Positions 29,535 to 43,802 of a stretch of 64,000 nucleotides of DNA are shown in pieces. The stretch is from the NCBI RefSeq assembly GCF_000346465.2, contig NC_034015.1, positions 16,725,510 to 16,789,509 of the forward strand, in the 5' to 3' direction. Position 1 is the stretch's first letter; each line of letters starts with the position of its first letter. The translations under genes and the position numbers were made by a program. Under the pieces are notes generated by a model. That model saw nothing but the letters and a program-made list of their open reading frames with translations. It ran no database searches and was not told where the DNA came from. Origin of the DNA: Prunus persica (Eukaryota; Streptophyta; Magnoliopsida; Rosales; Rosaceae).

Positions 29535-32500
29535 TTAGGAATCTGAGTGGCTCTTTGACTTGTGCAACACTTCCTTCAGAACGGCAGCAATTCTATTTGC
29601 CATATGGTGTTCTAGAAACCTTTCTTTGACCCTTTTGTAGCCTCTCTTCCCCATTGTAAGCCTCCTCTCAACATGAGTGGCAAGTTTTACAATATTTTTC
29701 GCAAGAGGAGTGATCCCTTCCTTCCCAACAGGATGCAACAAACCTGTTGTTCCATTCACTACAATCTCTGTGGTGCCACCTGCTGCTGTTCCCTGAAATA
29801 AATATTTGATTTGGAAATTAGAAAAATGGCAATGGGAATGGGTCAATAGGATTAGCAGTAGCAGCATGAGTTACAAGATATTACGCAAAATAACAAGAGG
29901 AAGGTTCTTTACCAATACAGGCAGCTGAAATGCCATGGCTTCAATAGTTATCCTACCAAAGCATTCTCCCCGTGCCTATGGAAGGGTTTAAAAAAAAAAA
30001 AGAAGATGAAAAAGGATATATTAATTAGATTTATGTAGTTTCAACCACATTAGGGTCAGACTTGCTGGGAAAGACGTTAATATCAATGCCTATGTATGAT
30101 TACTATTATGCTAACTGGGAACTTATTCACATTAAAAACTATGGTTTTGCATCCTATATGTATCATATGTTCTTCTATCTGCAACTTTTTCTATAAATAA
30201 GATATTAAAAAAAAACATTTAATAAGAGAAAAATCTTTCTAATACCTGGGAATTTTGAACAAGGACATCAATTGCAGCCAGATATGGAGCTACAGTCAGA
30301 GTTTTGTCTACAAAATGAACATGATCTTGAATTTTCTTCATCGATACAAAGTTACGTAGTTCATGCTCAAACTTGGTGTGAGCAGTCATGTCACTCCCTA
30401 CAATTACAGCATGCATTCTAGGCAGTTGCAGCTTCTTCTCTTGGATCAATCGCAAGCTTTCATAGAAGGAACGCAAAAACAGATCTTGGCCTTTTCCACG
30501 TGAAACACCTGTAGTCATGAGGTGTACTTCAGTGTTCACAAGGTATGCACAAACTAACCATAAGACTATTTTTTATTTTTCATTTCCTAATGGCAATTTA
30601 AATGGAAATTAGTAGACTTCCATCAAATAGCTTGAACTACTTACTGTTTATGATGGCAAATAGTAGATCTTCTCTTCGCACTCCAAGAGACTCCCGGACA
30701 TGCTCACGCAAAACCCTTTTTGCTACACTATCTTCAGCAACTTCCATCAGTTCCTTGCTGTTTCCAAGGTGAACAACAAAGGTCTCTGGCATTTTGATAC
30801 TGCAGAGAGCAAATGAGTGGAAAAAGTAAACCAAAATTTGATATAAAAAAGAAAAAGAGTCAATATTTGAAGCCTACCCCAAACGTTCTCGAGTCCTATT
30901 CTCCCAATATTCTGCTGTTACATGCGAATCTATCATAGAACCTGCAACAAGCGGGAGGTGCTTGACATAATCCAATTTGAAGTAATGGCCGCGCATTTCA
31001 TGGATCCACCACAACACTTTCGGGAGAACACGGGGAACATTTTCCTTAAGAACAACATCCAACCATTTCCCAGAAACTGCAGTGTTCAATACAACCAAAT
31101 CAGCTTTGAGAGCTGTATATACAGCTTCTTGGCCATTTTCAGAGAGGACCTGCAGATGTATAAAAGCATTATTAGAAACGTGCTGAGAAGTTACAGAGAA
31201 ATCCAGACAAGGCCATAATTTAGATAAAATCAAATTGGAAGATTGGTTTACTTCGCTTAGTTTCCGTAACAAGTGGCCAGCGGTGTGAATAAAACAATGC
31301 TTCCGAGATCATGAAATATTGAGATGATAAAGATAACTATGTAACGCATAGACAACTAGACTGCAAAAGAAGACATTCACAATAACTTTTGAAAATAAAT
31401 TAAGATTTTGTACCTGCACCCCTCGGTCCAACATTTTATGTTCCAAACTGTATATCACTACATCTGCATCTGATGGTTTCATGGTTGTAACCCAACAAAC
31501 TTCAGTGCCAACACCTCTTAATAAAAATGCTAGCTCCATCAACAACAAAGGTCCACCTGGAAGAATGTTCAATATGTCATACCACCAGTAGAGTTTGTAA
31601 GATATATGTAAAGAAAAATTTAAAATGAAAAGAAAAACAAGACAGCTCTTTTCATTTAAAAAAAGAAAAAATAATAATTAGGAGAAAGGGGTTTATGAAA
31701 ATATGATCCAAAATAGAGAGAAACAAAGAGCATAAATTGATTGGATAAAATATATCTTCAGCCAAATATTTGGTTAAGGAAGGCGATAAGCTTTCATGAG
31801 TTATGCTAGCCTAGAAAAAACCAATGTACATACGATTCCATGTTATTTCAGTATGCCAACGAATAAAGTAATTATAACAGAAGGAACATATGCACATTAC
31901 TGAATGTTGGTCTGTTGACGCCTGTCAGAATATTCATCCAATATGAACATTACTGAATGTTGGTCTGTGTACTACAAAATTTTTGGAAATATTCCTCATT
32001 TACGTGATATTACATTAAATGCAGTAAGTTAGTGTCGAAGACACAAAAACAAGTGTATCCCAATAAATAGGCAAATATTCAAAAGACGACAGAAATTTCA
32101 TGTCGAGCAGTTACACATTGCTGAGAAATTCCAGAATTTTTTTAAAATTTTTTTGGTTCTCACCCAGATTAAAAAGCCAAAGCTAAGGGTGACTGGTGGA
32201 GAGAAGGCACAAGAACTTATTGTTGAATGGGTTTTAAAAATCCATCCCATATTTGGAAACCCAGTAGCTCAAAAATTTATTACATATGAGTGTCTTCGCC
32301 ATCTTAAGTAGCTAACTTTCTGTGTACGTATAATCTAAGTCATCAAAAGCTCAACATAACTAATCACACCACTAATAGCTGAAATTGCAATCAATAACTT
32401 GAAGCACAATGAAACATCAACAATGCATTAAATTAGCAATAAAATAATGGAGACAGAGACAGCACCAGAAAGAGAGAGCTCGTGCGAGACTAACAGCACG

Positions 32501-32712
32501 AGCTTGGACTTCATGAAGCTGAGGGGGCTAGGACTGGTCCCAATGGGAGAGCCCAAAGGAACCCTCTTGTCGACTACATCCATGCGACGGTCGCAGGAAT
32601 CGAAGGCGGCTCTGATGAAGAAGGCGATCAAGGTGGAGACGGAGAGCATGACGAGAAAGGCCAAGAGCCAGCGCTTCTGCGACGCGACCCACCCGACGGA
32701 GTGCTTGGCCAT
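29535..32712 (-). CDS. GT4-family glycosyltransferase, type II membrane protein
   Basis: Multi-exon gene read from ATG 32712 to stop 29535. Exon 1 encodes a short cytoplasmic tail, one membrane anchor (LLAFLVMLSVSTLIAFFI, about residues 15-32) and a stem ending LSLSG. It splices across a roughly 890-bp intron to GPLLLMELAFLLRGVG, the donor-domain start. Later exons read ADLVVLNTAVSGKWLD, WWIHEMRGHYFK, SRGKGQDLFLRSFYE, ARGECFGRITIEAMAF and GTAAGGTTEIVVNG, the nucleotide-sugar-binding core of GT-B/GT4 enzymes. The topology suggests a Golgi enzyme; sugar donor and acceptor are unknown. It resembles the uncharacterised Arabidopsis At1g75420/At1g19710 group (from memory). Confidence 0.88.
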
Positions 32713-34330
32713 CTCTAGGGTTTGGAGAGTAGGCGAGGTCCGTTACTGCTAGTCTCAGCGGCATAATTCTAGGGTTTGGATTTTTGACTGCGACCGGTGG
32801 GTTTGGTACATTTGGCTTTCTGTGATTGAAGACACTTGTAAATAATAAATGAAAAGGCTTTTCGATTTCGAAGGCAGCTGTGTGGCTGGCTTTGGCGTTG
32901 AAAGCTTCAAATGTTGGTGATATTAATGGCGGATTCTGAAGCTCGTTGCTCTGCTATTTGTGTTGTTCAGAGAAACGGAGCACGGAGCTCAAGTTGGAGG
33001 AGAGAGAGTTGCTTTCTTCTCTGTCTTTGGCTCCTTTTTGGCATTACCAATACTTTTTGCTTTTTTCGGTTTTTGGTTTTTAATTTTTTAATTTTCTTTT
33101 TTGCTTTTTTGTTTAGGAAATAGGAATAATGCAAATGCCATTTTGCAAAATCTTTTTCTTTTTGGTTTTCTCTTTCCTTTTCCCCTTTTCTTCCCATTTT
33201 TAAACACTTGTTTGCTGTCATCAAATTTCCCTTTCTCTTTTCTTCTTTTACTTTTGAAAACAAACTCTTTTTCTTTTGGGAGCAGTTAATTGCCACTTTA
33301 AAAAGTCGTCATGAACTTATCCAAGTGCAATTTTATATCTTTATAACCAGAGGGTTTAAGAACTATATGATTGTTTAGACGTAACATAAAATTAAAATGC
33401 TAAATTAATTAAAAAATATTATAACTTTTCTTTTGGGTAAATACCATGAGGTTCGGCTTGTTTCAAGCCACAACGTGCTTTCAACGAGTTTCAAATCCCT
33501 GCAATTGAGTCATCAGGTAGCTCGATAGCTGAAGTTGACAATTTGCCAACTGCACCACATCTTATGGTTAAAAAAATATTATAATTTTGTCTCTTAATAT
33601 ATACAAACTTCAAGCACACTCAAACCGATCGTACACCCTTATCCAACCCTCATTTTAGTGACGGATTGGATTGTACCAAAAATTTTCAACCCCGTAACCA
33701 GCGGAGATGTACGAGCATAATCCATTTCCTATTTGCATACAACAGAATTAGAATAAGGAATTGGTTCATATACTTATTATTTAATTTCCTAGCTTAGGCT
33801 ACCACATGTCGCGTATTAAATTAAATTATTTGTTGATTATCAATCATGTAAACCTCATGTTTTCTTGGTCCATTTTTTAATTTTGACTTATGTCCCCAAA
33901 ATACGTCAATATCATCCTAATAACATTAAATTAATGTTAATTTTATAGTTTATATTCGAGACATAAATTAACTCAAAACCACAAGATATGGTGCGGTTGG
34001 TAAACTGCTATATTTAATTGGCAAGCTATTTGGTACCTCAATAGCAGAGGTTCGAAGTCCATTGGAAACATTTTGTGGCAAGGAGCAAACCGAACTCCGA
34101 GCGGACATTAATTCCACCATTCGGGGGTGTAGGGACAACTTATAGTATTTACCCAAAAAAAATCAATATAAATAATGGTGACCCATTATTTATTATATGA
34201 AAATTGTCTCGCGGGACAAAAGACCCAGAATCTCACAGCGGTCGCCGGTCGCAACCCAACAGTGGGCGAGAGTGGCCTTCTTTCTTCTTCACTAGGCGCC
34301 GGTACACTAACAGACAGTACATGCCAAGCA
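32713..34330. other. Intergenic DNA with SINE-like repeats
   Basis: This is the promoter side of the minus-strand glycosyltransferase and the upstream region of the plus-strand gene at 34331. Short pyrimidine-rich runs (33010-33290) give meaningless frames. Two tRNA-related repeats are listed separately or noted near 33435-33550. Confidence 0.5.
33985..34170 (+). mobile_element. tRNA-derived SINE
   Basis: ggtgcggttggtaaactgc near 33990 resembles an A-box region, and aggttcgaagtcc near 34047 fits the B-box consensus GGTTCGANTCC with an extra base. The element ends with gtatttaccc and a poly-A run at about 34154-34161. Confidence 0.55.
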
Positions 34331-37300
34331 ATGCGGAGCCTACGACGCCGTTTCCACTTTCATTCTTCTTCTTCTTCTTCTTCACATCGCATTTTGTTTG
34401 CACTACTTACAGGTTCGTTCCCATTCCTTCATGTCTTCGATAATTAACAGCAGCCTTTCCATATCGTCATTTATGAATAAACAAAGGTTTCAATTATGAA
34501 TATATATATTTTGTTTCAGTTCTTGTATCACAGGCGCTTCAAGCAGCCTCACTCGTGGCGCCGAGATCCAATTGCTACGCTTTCGATAACTCTAGCCGCG
34601 TCGTCGATTTTGTATCCTTACGCAAACAATTACTGTGGCTTGTTAATTAGTATTATTTCGCAATAATAATAACAATGCTTAATGCTACTGCCTTCAAGTT
34701 TGGGTTTGATTTTGTGTGAAATTTGTTTTCTCTTAAGCTGTTAACCAGAGTAGTTGGATTGGACATCCGTTTGAGTACGACGGGAAGGTAATTTCAATTT
34801 CAATTCTGTTACGGTGATAATTGAAATTATGGTGCACATATGTTATGAATTTTAATATTGCTGTAAAATTTCATAATTAGCTCAGTTCATACTCAGATTC
34901 CAGAGGTATCGTCACTCATAAGTTTGTTTGGGATGATACAGGACTCCGACTTGGTGCTTCGATTTTGCAAAGATGTGGAGAGTAGATCACAAACGGTAGT
35001 CCATATCACCATGATCTCAAGTACTTTACCATTTGCTTTTATTTTTATTTTTCAATTTTTGATTTTTATGTTCATTAATTTAATGAGCCTGTATTGGAAA
35101 GTTCGTATGTATATAAGCCATTCAGTAGTATTTCATGTAAAGCTCCTGTATATGCTTATTCTATTAGCTTCATTGCTGCATTGGCTGTTAAGTTGCCACA
35201 TTAATAACATATGAATAAATTTCAGTTTGTGTTCGATTAGGTGTTTTTGTTTGAATTTGCTCCTTTTAATGCAGGGATATGTAGATTTTGGTCGATTTGA
35301 TAAGTTCAACTACTTTGTTTCTGGTTCAGGACACGTTGACTTTGTTCAAGTGAGCTTCCTTTTTTTTTTTTTTTTTTTTGGTTGAAAATGATGCTACAGT
35401 TTGGTTTCTTTCATGTAATAGGAAAATGCAGTTGTCATATTTATCTCTATTTCTGAACATATATAGGGGTTTTATAATGGCGACCTGGCGAATTGTGAGC
35501 ACAGTTATGATAAATTGGGACGAACAGCTCAGGTTGATTTATGCTGGAAAACTTCCACCCTCTAGCACCCTTATTTCTTTCTCCTGGAAGTTTTCATATA
35601 TATATATTTTAAATATTTGGCAATCACTGTCATTCCACTTCTCTCATAATTTTTTTTATTTTTATCTTCTTTAAATTCAGGTAAACATCATATGTGGAAG
35701 TTGTTTAAATGGCCAATGCACAGGTTTGTGTACCTTTCATTTCTAAGTTATATGTACAGTCACCATTTATACTAGGAATTGATATGCCCCCTTTTGAACT
35801 CTGTCTTTGGTTGAATGGACAGCAGATAATATAAGAAAATTCTATGGAGACCCTTAACAAATTGGAACCATTGCGATTAAAAGGGCCACTTGTTAGTAAG
35901 GTGGTGAGAATAATAAGTTTAGGTGGATAGGGAGAAGGCGATGAGTTTCAGGAATAAGATTTAAGATATGACTAGGTCACTAGAAGAATTTTTGCAAACT
36001 GTTTCATCAAGAAAGATAGAGCACTAGAGAGGGAGAGGAAGAGAGAAAGCGGAAAGAGGAAACTACAAGTAACTCTGATATTTCATACCTAATTAAAACA
36101 CTGACAGAAGGTCTCATTGCTTCATCCTGTTTTCTATCAAAAACTACTTACTTACAATTTTTTTCCTCCTCAAGTTACATCTCTACCATTAATATTGTAC
36201 TGCCTCTGACTCTGTCATTTTCAGTAATCTAAGACTGATTCTTACTATTGTTTGTTTTCAGGTGGACTTGGATGCATCTGCAAAGTCACTTATGAGTCGA
36301 GTTGCAGGTCTTTTGAATAGTACCTTGATTTCCACTTTATGTTGCATTATAATGAAATGTGGTGTTAAATCTCTGTTAATTGAGTCAATCATTGCATGCT
36401 GGTGTTGGGATAACAGAAATGCTTCAATATATGAGCCTTCATTTATTATGAGACACTCATGTTTCCCTGATTCTGTTGCAATTCCTAAATGTTTCAGAGT
36501 TTTTCTCGAACTAGCTATTCCATGCGAGAAACCAGGACCACGAGTATTTAAGGGCTTCACTGTAGGTTTCCATCCACGGTCATGGGAACTTGTAAGAATT
36601 GTTTTATTCTCCCTGATGCATCTTAATTTTCCCAGGCAAAAGTAAATTATTTTCTGAAGGAACCATTTTATGAACTTGCAGGTTTATGATGGCATGACTC
36701 AATTGGGCTATGAAAAGTCTCACCATGAGTTTAGGTATAGGAATTATTTGAGTTGTTTTGCTTCATTTAACATCCCTTCCCCCTAACCCAAAAAAGAAAA
36801 TGTAGTATCCATCAATCTAAATAAAGTTTGCATTTTGCAGCTTTGGGACTGAGCAGACACATGTAACGCTTTATATGACTGCAATTGCTTCCCTTTCGAC
36901 TTTGGTGCAAAGACCTGTTATTAAGGTACTCGAATTCCTTATACTTTGATGCATGGGAAACCATTTATCATTGAATAAGTTGGTCCAAGTATGTATCCTT
37001 TGTTTAATAAAATATTTGCAGGTCTTACCAGAAAATGGTCTGGAGGTTAAGGTATCAGGGTCGGGAGCAACTGGGAGCCCTCCTACAACTTTGTCACCCA
37101 CAATGTTAAATGTTGATTGGAGATGTAAGGGTATCCTTTGCTGCAGTGGGCTTTGATATCCCTTACAATAAAGTCTTCTTAGTTTCTTTTTGTAATTTTC
37201 AGGTGAAAAGGCTCGTGATACTCCATATGAAGTTAATATCACTATCCCAGTAGAGGGTTACGAGCCCATCCAGTTTTTTCTTGCCAAACTGTGTGGTAGG

Positions 37301-38419
37301 CTCATACTGCCGTCACTGATAACTACTGCCTTCCCTCTCAATCCTTACTCTTCTGAAAATCGCTGTTTCAAATTATGGAGAGACATAACCAATCTTAATA
37401 GAACAAGTTCTGAAGATGCAATGTAGTACTTCATGTTAAAGCTATCCTTCTTGCACTAGAACTTGCTGGTGAAACATGATTGGACTGTGTTCACTGTCTA
37501 CCAATTAGGAATGAGTCCCTCAATAATGTCATCACTCTCAGAAATTATTACATTCAAGTTAAATGGCTAATAAGGGAAAGTGGAGACAAGGGGTGTTGGA
37601 ATTGAAAACACTAATGGTTTGAAATAATATCAAGGTTCGTTCAATTTTGCAGAAAACAGGCAGAACCAAAATGGAAACAGTGCACGGGGATGGGCTATAT
37701 TTGGGGTGTTATCCTGCATGTAAGGCAGTTCCTACTGAAAATTATAGTATTGATAAATTGTAGAAATTATGTATTATGTATTTTATCTGAAGTTTGATTT
37801 TTCAATGAACTGTCTTGGATCAGATTCGCTGTCTCATCGACCCTGTTTTGCTGTGGAGGATTTATTTACAAGACTCAAGTTGAAAGGAAGGTAGGCCCTT
37901 TTCTATGGCTTCAAAGTCTTGGATGGTTTCCAAATTTGCAGCTTTTCATCATGGTCTCAATTTGTATGTCCTCAATTATATATTTCTATTTGATCACATG
38001 CAGCGTGGGATTGATGCATTGCCGGGAATGACAATTCTATCTGCTTGTTTAGAAACTGTAAGTATACATCACTAACACAAATATTCCTTGTATTCCTTTG
38101 GCCCATTTTCCATAAGGCTCAAATTCTTTGGGACAAATAAACCCTGCAAGATGCTTTAGTTTTAAATTGAAAAGAAACCTTGCAAAGCAAGGGAACTGAG
38201 TTATGAAGCAAATAGGAATACTATTTGCCACGCCCTCTGTAGACTTTCTAATGGTGTTGAATGTGGGGGGTACAAAAATAGGTGAGTGACGGAGGGCACA
38301 GCTACACCCGACCAGAAGACCTTAATACTACTTTTGCCAGTGAAGCCTCTTGGGAACGCTCTTCTGCTTCTAGTCAAGGAACATCAAGGCCGAACGAAAG
38401 AAAATACGGTGCAATTTGA
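34331..38419 (+). CDS. Type I membrane protein with Cys-rich luminal domain (ATG27/MRH-like?)
   Basis: About ten exons. The ATG at 34331 gives MRSLRRRF, a Ser run and a hydrophobic signal (ILFALLT, then after the first intron VLVSQALQA). The luminal part has many cysteines (SNCYAF, IICGSCLNGQCTGGLGCIC) and motifs VDFGRFDKFNYF and VYDGMTQLGYEKSHHEF. Near the C-terminus is one membrane segment (WAIFGVLSCIFAVSSTLFCC), then a basic stop-transfer and a tail with SYTRPEDLNTTFASEASWE. This layout fits mannose-6-phosphate-receptor-homology proteins such as ATG27, which cycle between Golgi and endosomes, but family membership is uncertain. The gene itself is well supported by consistent splice sites. 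Confidence 0.72.
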
Positions 38420-40196
38420 ACGTTACGAACCAGTGAGCCGCAGCTAACTTGTATTAGTACACGAAATGTGAGGGTTTTGAAGTTATACAACCTGTTTGTC
38501 TTTTGACGATACCAAATTTCATAGCATGTAATTTTGGATGTTGTAATCTCAAGTTATCAGCTGAAATCAATATAGATCTCTTGCTCATTAATTTGTCATC
38601 TGCGACTTGGAAAGCTATTAGCAAAGTTGCTAAGGGATATACGAGCTATGATGGCATATGCTCTTTTCTTTGAGGCCTGTAAGATGTCACTTGCAAATTT
38701 ACAAATGAGGAATCAGAGCCTTAAAGGAGTTGTTCTCCAACCCCGCTTATAATATCTTTTATCATATTTGGATCTTCCAGATTAACCTAATATTCCCGTT
38801 ATCATACTTGATTATAATTTAACTTTTCTTCATGCCTCCATACGCGTTTAACACACAATGACAATTTATTTACTAATATTGTCGATCCTGAAGTCAAAAA
38901 GCCACAAAATAAAGGAATCAATGTCAATTCATGGATAGTAGGGGGAAGAAAAAGAACAAGAAAGAAGACAGGAGATGAATATTAGGTGTAAAGAAATGTT
39001 AAAGGGCAGTCGCCTATCCAAGTGGACAACTCTCAGTTGTTGATACGTGGGGGGGCTCGTGAGCTTGCATCATTAAAATCCATACAATGAACATCTAGAC
39101 GGCCATTAAATTTCAATGTGAACGTTAGGGGAAAGGGGAAAAAGTGCCCAAGTATGAAGGGTTCAACCCTAATTTTGTGGCTTGCTCTAAGATACCTTTA
39201 CAGACATTGACAATGTCAGAAGCTTTGAGTCATCTAGTTTAGTTTGGGTAACTATATACTCTGTCAAACACAGTAGTTGAGTCTGCTCCTACTCTCTCTT
39301 TATTGTCATCACAAAACAATTAACAAAAGGTTGACCTGCTTCTGTTCCACATGGAATCGGTAGTCAATTGCAATGCTGTGATCCAATAACACGTGGGACG
39401 GTGAAATGTTTGCTTAACATATTTGACAAGAATTACCCAACAAAATTTGGGAATCATTTTGAAAGTTACACAAGGTTTTTTTATAATTATTTTTATTTAT
39501 ACAAGCGATATTAAGAGAGGGGAGAATAGAACCTAGGATTGCATGTGCAAGGGTAAATGTTTTTAACCACTTGAGCTAGTTTTAACTTAAGAAAAGAGTG
39601 TTAGAAGAACCCTAATGTAGAACTCTAGCCAAAGTTCAAATTTTCTTATTAATCTTCAATACATGGAAAATTACATTAATGGACCTTCCAAATGCTTGCT
39701 AACACGTTATTCTAATTGGAATTTTCTGAGACCGAGATCTAAATGAAGGTGGGATGTTGTTGTAATCAATTAATGGAAATTGCTTAACTGATGATCTAAA
39801 GGCCCACTGTACTGATAATTTTTTCTATGTCAAGGATACTTGGATTATAAGCCAAAAAGGTTTGTTCTTCTATAATGAGCTGATTGAGCTTAGATCTTGT
39901 ATTAACATGATGATTAGTCACCCCAAAGAATGAAAGCTTTGTACCAACTCCAACCTTCTCTTCTGATCCTGTCTATTGATGTAGCTACCGAAAGTAAGTT
40001 ACCAACTCCAGCTTCTCTATACCTCACTCTTGAAAGTTGTGTACAAAGTCTCCTCTATAAATACTCCCTAAGCCATCCCAACATTCATCAAAGCAAGTCT
40101 TGGGGAGAGCTTTATTTTCATTTGACAATTTCAAGTCTTCTTCTTCTCTAGTGGTCTTACTAGACTTGAACTAAGGGTACCCCAAAAAAAAACATT
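38420..40196. other. Intergenic DNA with MITE and dispersed repeat
   Basis: 38420-38590 is 3' UTR. A MITE-like segment (aaagggcagtcgcctatcc...) at about 38999-39065 is related to the one at 28984. A second repeat at 39475-39590 (tttatttatacaagcgata ... taaccacttgagctagt) is a common-looking dispersed element. The peroxidase promoter has a TATA box (ctataaata) near 40053-40061. No gene is seen. Confidence 0.55.
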
Positions 40197-41583
<1,387 letters not shown>

Positions 41584-43223
41584 TTTCAGGGCCATAAAAG
41601 TTCATATGTAGTGTGTGTTTTTCTGCTTTTCCAAGTTATTTTTTTTCTCTCTTTCCCAAAATAAATTATGATTGTAAAGCTTGATGTGGCCATTATATTG
41701 TAGACATCCAATGATGCAAGATTAGTGCTTATTGTGTTTTCATGGAACTTGTACTATTTTTCATCTTCAATAATCTTTAAATGCTTCGATTTTAGTTAAC
41801 ATCAACAATCTACACTTTCGTTTATTATTTATTTTTTGTAACGCAATGCAATAATGAGAGAAACCACAAAGCTTGCTATTCACAAAGCTAAAGTTACTTT
41901 TAGTATTATCTCAAACACCTAAATTACTAAGAGAATCTCCAAAAAAAATGTCAAATTGTCACGTTATTTTGACTCATCTTAATATTTTTCTCGAAACAAC
42001 AATGAATTATGGACTCAAATTAGAGCTCGGAGCCTAAACTTACAAAAGTTAAAATTTACTGTTTCCGAACTTATTAGGCATGTCAAACTGCTCCTCTATC
42101 CTACGTCTCTTATCATCTTTCTACGTACGTCATTTTATTGTACCTAACGAGGCTTTGGAGTTGGGACTAAGAATTGAGAGACATGAGGCCCACCTTTGAT
42201 AATGATAATGCAGTCTGTCAAAAGATAGGAGAGAAGTTGCTTTTTGCACAGATTCCTCAAGGCGTCCATCGGAGAAACTTTCAAGTTATTATCTAACATT
42301 TCATCAGTGATCCTATAATCATAAAAAAAATTCACGTTCCCATCCAAAGAAATAAAATAATAATGGAGAAAAAAGTGAAGTTCTCGGAAGCATGACCGGA
42401 AGACAATCATAGTGATTTTCTAAAGACAGATCCTTGTCAACAAGTTTCCCTTCACCCTTAAGATGCTCCATTATTGGTGGTAACGTTAAAACATTACTTA
42501 GCTATGTAAAGTGTTGTTTGTGCTGCTTCTTTTAAGGCAAGGACTATAGGGTAGCAGTAATAATAGGAAGGTGTTGCTTCCTTTAAACATAAAGTAATCT
42601 TCTCTATTGCATATAGGCCATAAGACTAAATGACTTGATTTGCTCCAATAATGCATGGTAGAAAAACCAATAAGTGCGTATGACACGTTGTGCAAAGGAG
42701 TTTGAGCCTGGTTCGAGGATTTTTGTACAAAGCTCGAGAAGAACCTCAAGTGTTTGTATCTTTAAATCTTTAAATAAATAGAGAAAGAAACTAAAAAATC
42801 TTTACTGTGCTACTAAAAAGTTTAGTTTTCCAAATTTTCTTAATAACCATGTAATCTAATATGTGAAACATGCTATAATCTTAAAAATTAGGCAATGGGT
42901 ATTCTGATTAACTTGTTGGGTGTATTGTAAATAGAAATTCCCAAAAACCTTTGGGCCAAACGCGGTTCAAGGCCCAAAAACGGATTTGGGCCCATCATCA
43001 ATTTTTGTCCGAAGTTCACATTCCTTGGTGGAGGGCAACTTAAGCCTTCGTCCCCGTATGGAGTTTATGCCTGCAAGCGGCCACTCACACTCGCGCCATA
43101 CCAGTCACTCTCTTCTAAGCTTCAGAAGCCATGAAAGCACCAAGCTTATGCTAACCTAATAAGGACCACAATGCTCAGATAACATCCCCAATTGCCTGAA
43201 ATCACACCCCCAACCCCAGAAAA
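41584..43223. other. Intergenic DNA
   Basis: 3' UTR of the peroxidase (to about 41790), then AT-rich sequence. A short minus-strand frame at 42144-42410 is not convincing. The 300 bp before 43224 should hold the promoter of the ribosomal protein gene; no clear TATA is seen. Confidence 0.5.
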
Positions 43224-43802
43224 ATGAGATATTTACGGTTCATTTCCCCACATTTTTCTCGTATTCACAAAACCCTAAACCCACAAAGCCCTCCTCTATC
43301 CTCTCTCCAATCAAAGCCCCAGATTAGTTCTCATTTCGTGTGCAATTACACCACCGCTGCACCGGAGCAACGGCCACCTCCGTCCGAGACGGTATCGGCG
43401 ATCGCGGATGAGATCTCGGGCCTGACTTTGCTCGAAGTCTCGGACCTCACGGAGGTTCTGAGGGAGAAATTGGGCATAAAGGAGATGCCTGTGATGGCGA
43501 TGATGATGCCGGGGATGGGATTTGGCGGCTTGAAAGGCGCCGGCAAAGGTGGTCCGGCGGCGGCTAAAGGCGAGGAGAAGGTGGAGAAGACGGCTTTTGA
43601 TGTAAAGCTCGATTCTTTTGATGCTGCAGCGAAGATCAAAGTGATTAAGGAGGTGAGGACGTTTACGAGTTTGGGGCTGAAGGAGGCCAAGGACTTGGTG
43701 GAGAAGGCGCCTACGCTGTTGAAGAAGGGGGTTACGAAAGAGGAGGCGGATTCGATTGTCGCGAAGATGAAGGAAGTTGGTGCCAAAGTTTCTATGGAGT
43801 GA
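43224..43802 (+). CDS. Ribosomal protein L7/L12 (bL12), mitochondrial type (192 aa)
   Basis: Single-exon gene. The N-terminal about 45 residues (MRYLRFISPHFSRIHKTLNP...) are basic and Ser-rich, like a mitochondrial presequence. The N-terminal dimerisation domain follows (LTLLEVSDLTEVLREKLGI), then a Gly/Ala/Met-rich hinge (MPGMGFGGLKGAGKGG), then the C-terminal domain (KTAFDVKLDSFDAAAKIKVI, LGLKEAKDLVEKAP, MKEVGAKV), which recruits translation GTPases in bacterial-type ribosomes. Length and order match nuclear-encoded plant mitochondrial L12; a plastid L12 would normally have a longer transit peptide. Confidence 0.93.
   Translation: MRYLRFISPHFSRIHKTLNPQSPPLSSLQSKPQISSHFVCNYTTAAPEQRPPPSETVSAIADEISGLTLLEVSDLTEVLREKLGIKEMPVMAMMMPGMGFGGLKGAGKGGPAAAKGEEKVEKTAFDVKLDSFDAAAKIKVIKEVRTFTSLGLKEAKDLVEKAPTLLKKGVTKEEADSIVAKMKEVGAKVSME

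Noticed and set aside
32911..33296. Short frames rich in Phe/Leu or Lys on both strands
   Set aside because: Produced by pyrimidine-rich DNA; no protein-like features.
42144..42410. An 88-codon minus-strand frame
   Set aside because: Low-complexity, without recognisable motifs, splice-consistent neighbours or promoter; likely chance.
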